DNA of 12,821 nucleotides from JAHEFX01 sp964614585 (lineage in GTDB: Bacteria; Actinomycetota; Acidimicrobiia; Spongiisociales; JAENVV01), in the NCBI GenBank assembly GCA_964614585.1, contig CAZTLW010000063.1, positions 1 to 12,821 of the forward strand. Reading direction: 5' to 3'. Below, piece by piece: positions 11,577 through 12,821 of the stretch. The stretch's first letter is position 1, and each line of letters starts with the position of its first letter. Made by a program: the position numbers and the translations under genes. The notes beneath the pieces were generated by a model. It ran no database searches. It was not told the DNA's origin and was given only the letters and a program-made list of their open reading frames with translations.

Positions 11577-12146
11577 TCACCCCTGAGCGCAGACCACCTC
11601 GAACGTGCCCTCCACGGCCTCACCGTCTTCGTTCACGAAGGTGAGGACCCCCTCGGCCGAACCGCCGTCGAGGCTGAATGAGTCGATGGCGGAGTCGACG
11701 TCGTCGGCATCACCGGCAGTCCACACCATTCCACCGAAGTTGCCCATCACGAACGCGGCGCTTCCATCGTGCGCGAGGGAGATCGTGATCCCCTCCGTGA
11801 TTCCCGTCTCGCCCTCCATCTCGATCGGCTCGCCGGCATCGTCGACGCGGGTGAGGATGGCCCGGTAGTTGCCGAAGAAGTCGGGATTGCAGCTTCCCCC
11901 ATCATCGACGACGGCAAAGGCGTAGCTCTGGTCACCGACGGTGACGACAGCCTCGTTCTCTCCGGACATCGCGGCGTCGTCGCCGACGGTGGTCTCCGTG
12001 GTCGGGTCGACGCCGGCATCCGGCGGAGACGTCTCCGTGGGCGCCGCCGAAGACGTGGTGACCGGGCCACCATCTCCGGCTCCGCCGCACGCCGTCAGGA
12101 GAACCACGAGCACGAACATCGCCACGGTTGCAGGTCGACGGGTCAC
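11577..12146 (-). CDS. Lipoprotein, LpqH-like in general layout, unknown function
   Basis: A 189-aa exported lipoprotein. A basic N-terminus (TRRPA), a hydrophobic stretch (7-17) and lipobox LTAC end at Cys20. A Gly/Thr/Ser/Pro-rich linker (21-65) leads to a domain of about 120 residues that starts EAVVTVGDQSYAF and ends GTFEVVCAQG, with two cysteines (in GGSCNPDFF and EVVC) placed for a disulfide. This layout, a secreted beta-rich domain with a cysteine near each end, recalls the mycobacterial 19-kDa LpqH group, but similarity is weak. The GTG at 12146 is chosen over the upstream ATG at 12278 because AAGGAGG (12158-12152 region) lies just before it and the signal peptide begins there. The 130 nt upstream hold no other gene that I can support. 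Confidence 0.82.
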   Translation of the reverse strand: MTRRPATVAMFVLVVLLTACGGAGDGGPVTTSSAAPTETSPPDAGVDPTTETTVGDDAAMSGENEAVVTVGDQSYAFAVVDDGGSCNPDFFGNYRAILTRVDDAGEPIEMEGETGITEGITISLAHDGSAAFVMGNFGGMVWTAGDADDVDSAIDSFSLDGGSAEGVLTFVNEDGEAVEGTFEVVCAQG

Positions 12147-12278
12147 GGCCCCTCCTTCGTATCGGTCTGCGGACATCTGAAAGCGTGTGAATGCCTCCGC
12201 CCCGGCCATCCACTCATCGAGCGCTGACTCCTGCTCATTCGAGGAGATGCGGAACCATCCGGTGTCGCCATGCCGCAC

Positions 12279-12653
12279 TCAGACCTGGTCGAACTTGCGG
12301 ACCACCCGCATGACCAGCCCCTCCACCACCGACCATCCCGCCAACGCCACCAGCATCACCGGGTTGAATCCCTCGCCGGCGATGCCCTCCAGCCCCATGG
12401 CACCGAACATGCCGCCGATCCCCTGCACCGGGGCCGCCAGCAGGTCGCTGGCGGTGGTGACGAACTCGCCGAGTGTCCCGTCGGCGGGAATCACGCCCAG
12501 GTCGAGGAGGATCCGGGCCACTAGCACCGCCTGAAGAACGGCGAACCCGAGCACCACGAGACGGCGGAGGGTGCGGGACAGGTCGAATCCCCGTCCGGTC
12601 GTCGCTGCCTGCTCGGCCCCCAACCGGCCTCGGGGCGACGGGCGGCTACCCAT
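12279..12653 (-). CDS. YggT-like small membrane protein
   Basis: A 124-aa protein with a basic cytoplasmic N-terminus (about 30 residues), a first membrane helix at about 31-54 (RLVVLGFAVLQAVLVARILLDLGV), a connecting region containing an ASDLLAAPVQGIGGMFGAMG segment, and a second helix at about 96-115 (FNPVMLVALAGWSVVEGLVM). The order helix, then a D-x-L-x-x-P-V/I segment, then helix, resembles YggT-type proteins, a family of unclear envelope function. The ATG at 12653 has only a weak GAGG 11 nt upstream, but a short upstream ORF with an excellent ribosome site ends across this start codon, so its translation may depend on that ORF. Confidence 0.65.
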   Translation of the reverse strand: MGSRPSPRGRLGAEQAATTGRGFDLSRTLRRLVVLGFAVLQAVLVARILLDLGVIPADGTLGEFVTTASDLLAAPVQGIGGMFGAMGLEGIAGEGFNPVMLVALAGWSVVEGLVMRVVRKFDQV

Positions 12654-12729
12654 GGCAGGTAGCCTCGAAGGTGCCGGTGTCGCCGCCGCACGCGGCCACG
12701 ACGGCCGGCTTCAGCACCCCCGTTTTCAC
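12646..12729 (-). CDS. Candidate 27-codon leader ORF coupled to the YggT-like gene
   Basis: On the minus strand a GTG at 12729-12727 follows a strong GGAGGGAGG site by 7 nt and opens 27 codons (MKTGVLKPAVVAACGGDTGT, then FEATCHG) ending in TAG at 12648-12646. The stop lies 3 nt inside the YggT-like gene (ATG at 12653-12651), so ribosomes finishing the small ORF could restart there. The peptide has two Cys and no membrane helix. It may be a true microprotein, a leader that sets translation of the next gene, or chance; the ribosome site is the main support. In 12730-12821 I see nothing else. Confidence 0.45.
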   Translation of the reverse strand: MKTGVLKPAVVAACGGDTGTFEATCHG

Positions 12730-12821
12730 CGACACACCTCCCTCCGGACCCCGGGAGAGGCCCGACACGCGCCCGACGCTATGGCAGGGGGTGCTCGACC
12801 CACCTACTCATCCCGGGTCAC

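Noticed and set aside
12147..12278. N-terminal extension of the lipoprotein up to an ATG at 12278
   Set aside because: The extension would bury the signal peptide 44 residues inside the protein, whereas a strong ribosome site lies just before the GTG at 12146.

Overview
The window looks like chromosome of a high-GC Actinomycetota, most plausibly an Acidimicrobiia-like lineage (inference from roughly 70% GC, a mycothiol-dependent-type enzyme, a Ddn/F420-type reductase, GTG starts and several apparently leaderless genes). No phage, plasmid, CRISPR, tRNA or rRNA feature was seen.

Layout. (1) 1-1633: a palindromic repeat, an ADP-ribosylglycohydrolase gene, a small lipoprotein gene, then a cluster of palindromic repeats. 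(2) 1636-6279, minus strand: a tight five-gene operon read in the order crotonase-fold enzyme, B12-dependent acyl-CoA mutase large subunit, its cobalamin-binding subunit, SDR dehydrogenase, Rieske oxygenase. The first four are joined by 4-nt start/stop overlaps. The operon starts at a TTGACA-type promoter whose spacer holds an inverted repeat, and a TetR gene (6330-6899) diverges from the same site, so this is probably a substrate-induced catabolic operon for a branched or substituted acid handled as a CoA thioester. (3) 6896-8943, minus strand: two membrane proteins of unknown function and a Ddn-like reductase, with repeats between them. (4) 8971-10805, plus strand: cupin, TetR and mycothiol-dependent-isomerase-like genes, packed with no gaps, behind a promoter with a short palindrome. 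(5) 10806-11010: the densest palindromic repeat cluster. (6) 11011-12821: a DUF456 membrane protein, a lipoprotein, a YggT-like membrane protein and a possible 27-codon leader ORF.

Two things stand out. First, an 11-bp palindrome AACCC(A/T)GGGTT occurs ten times, always between genes and mostly just after stop codons. It is flanked by changing but mutually complementary arms. Three sites carry a larger composite element in which a long inverted repeat precedes the 11-mer. This looks like an undescribed REP-like or terminator-like repeat family. Second, the mutase keeps the residues that mark a carboxylated (methylmalonyl-type) substrate but has lost several conserved residues around the adenosyl/substrate pocket. 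Its operon partner annotated as an enoyl-CoA hydratase resembles malonyl-type decarboxylases. Together with a Rieske oxygenase this suggests an uncharacterised B12-dependent degradation route.
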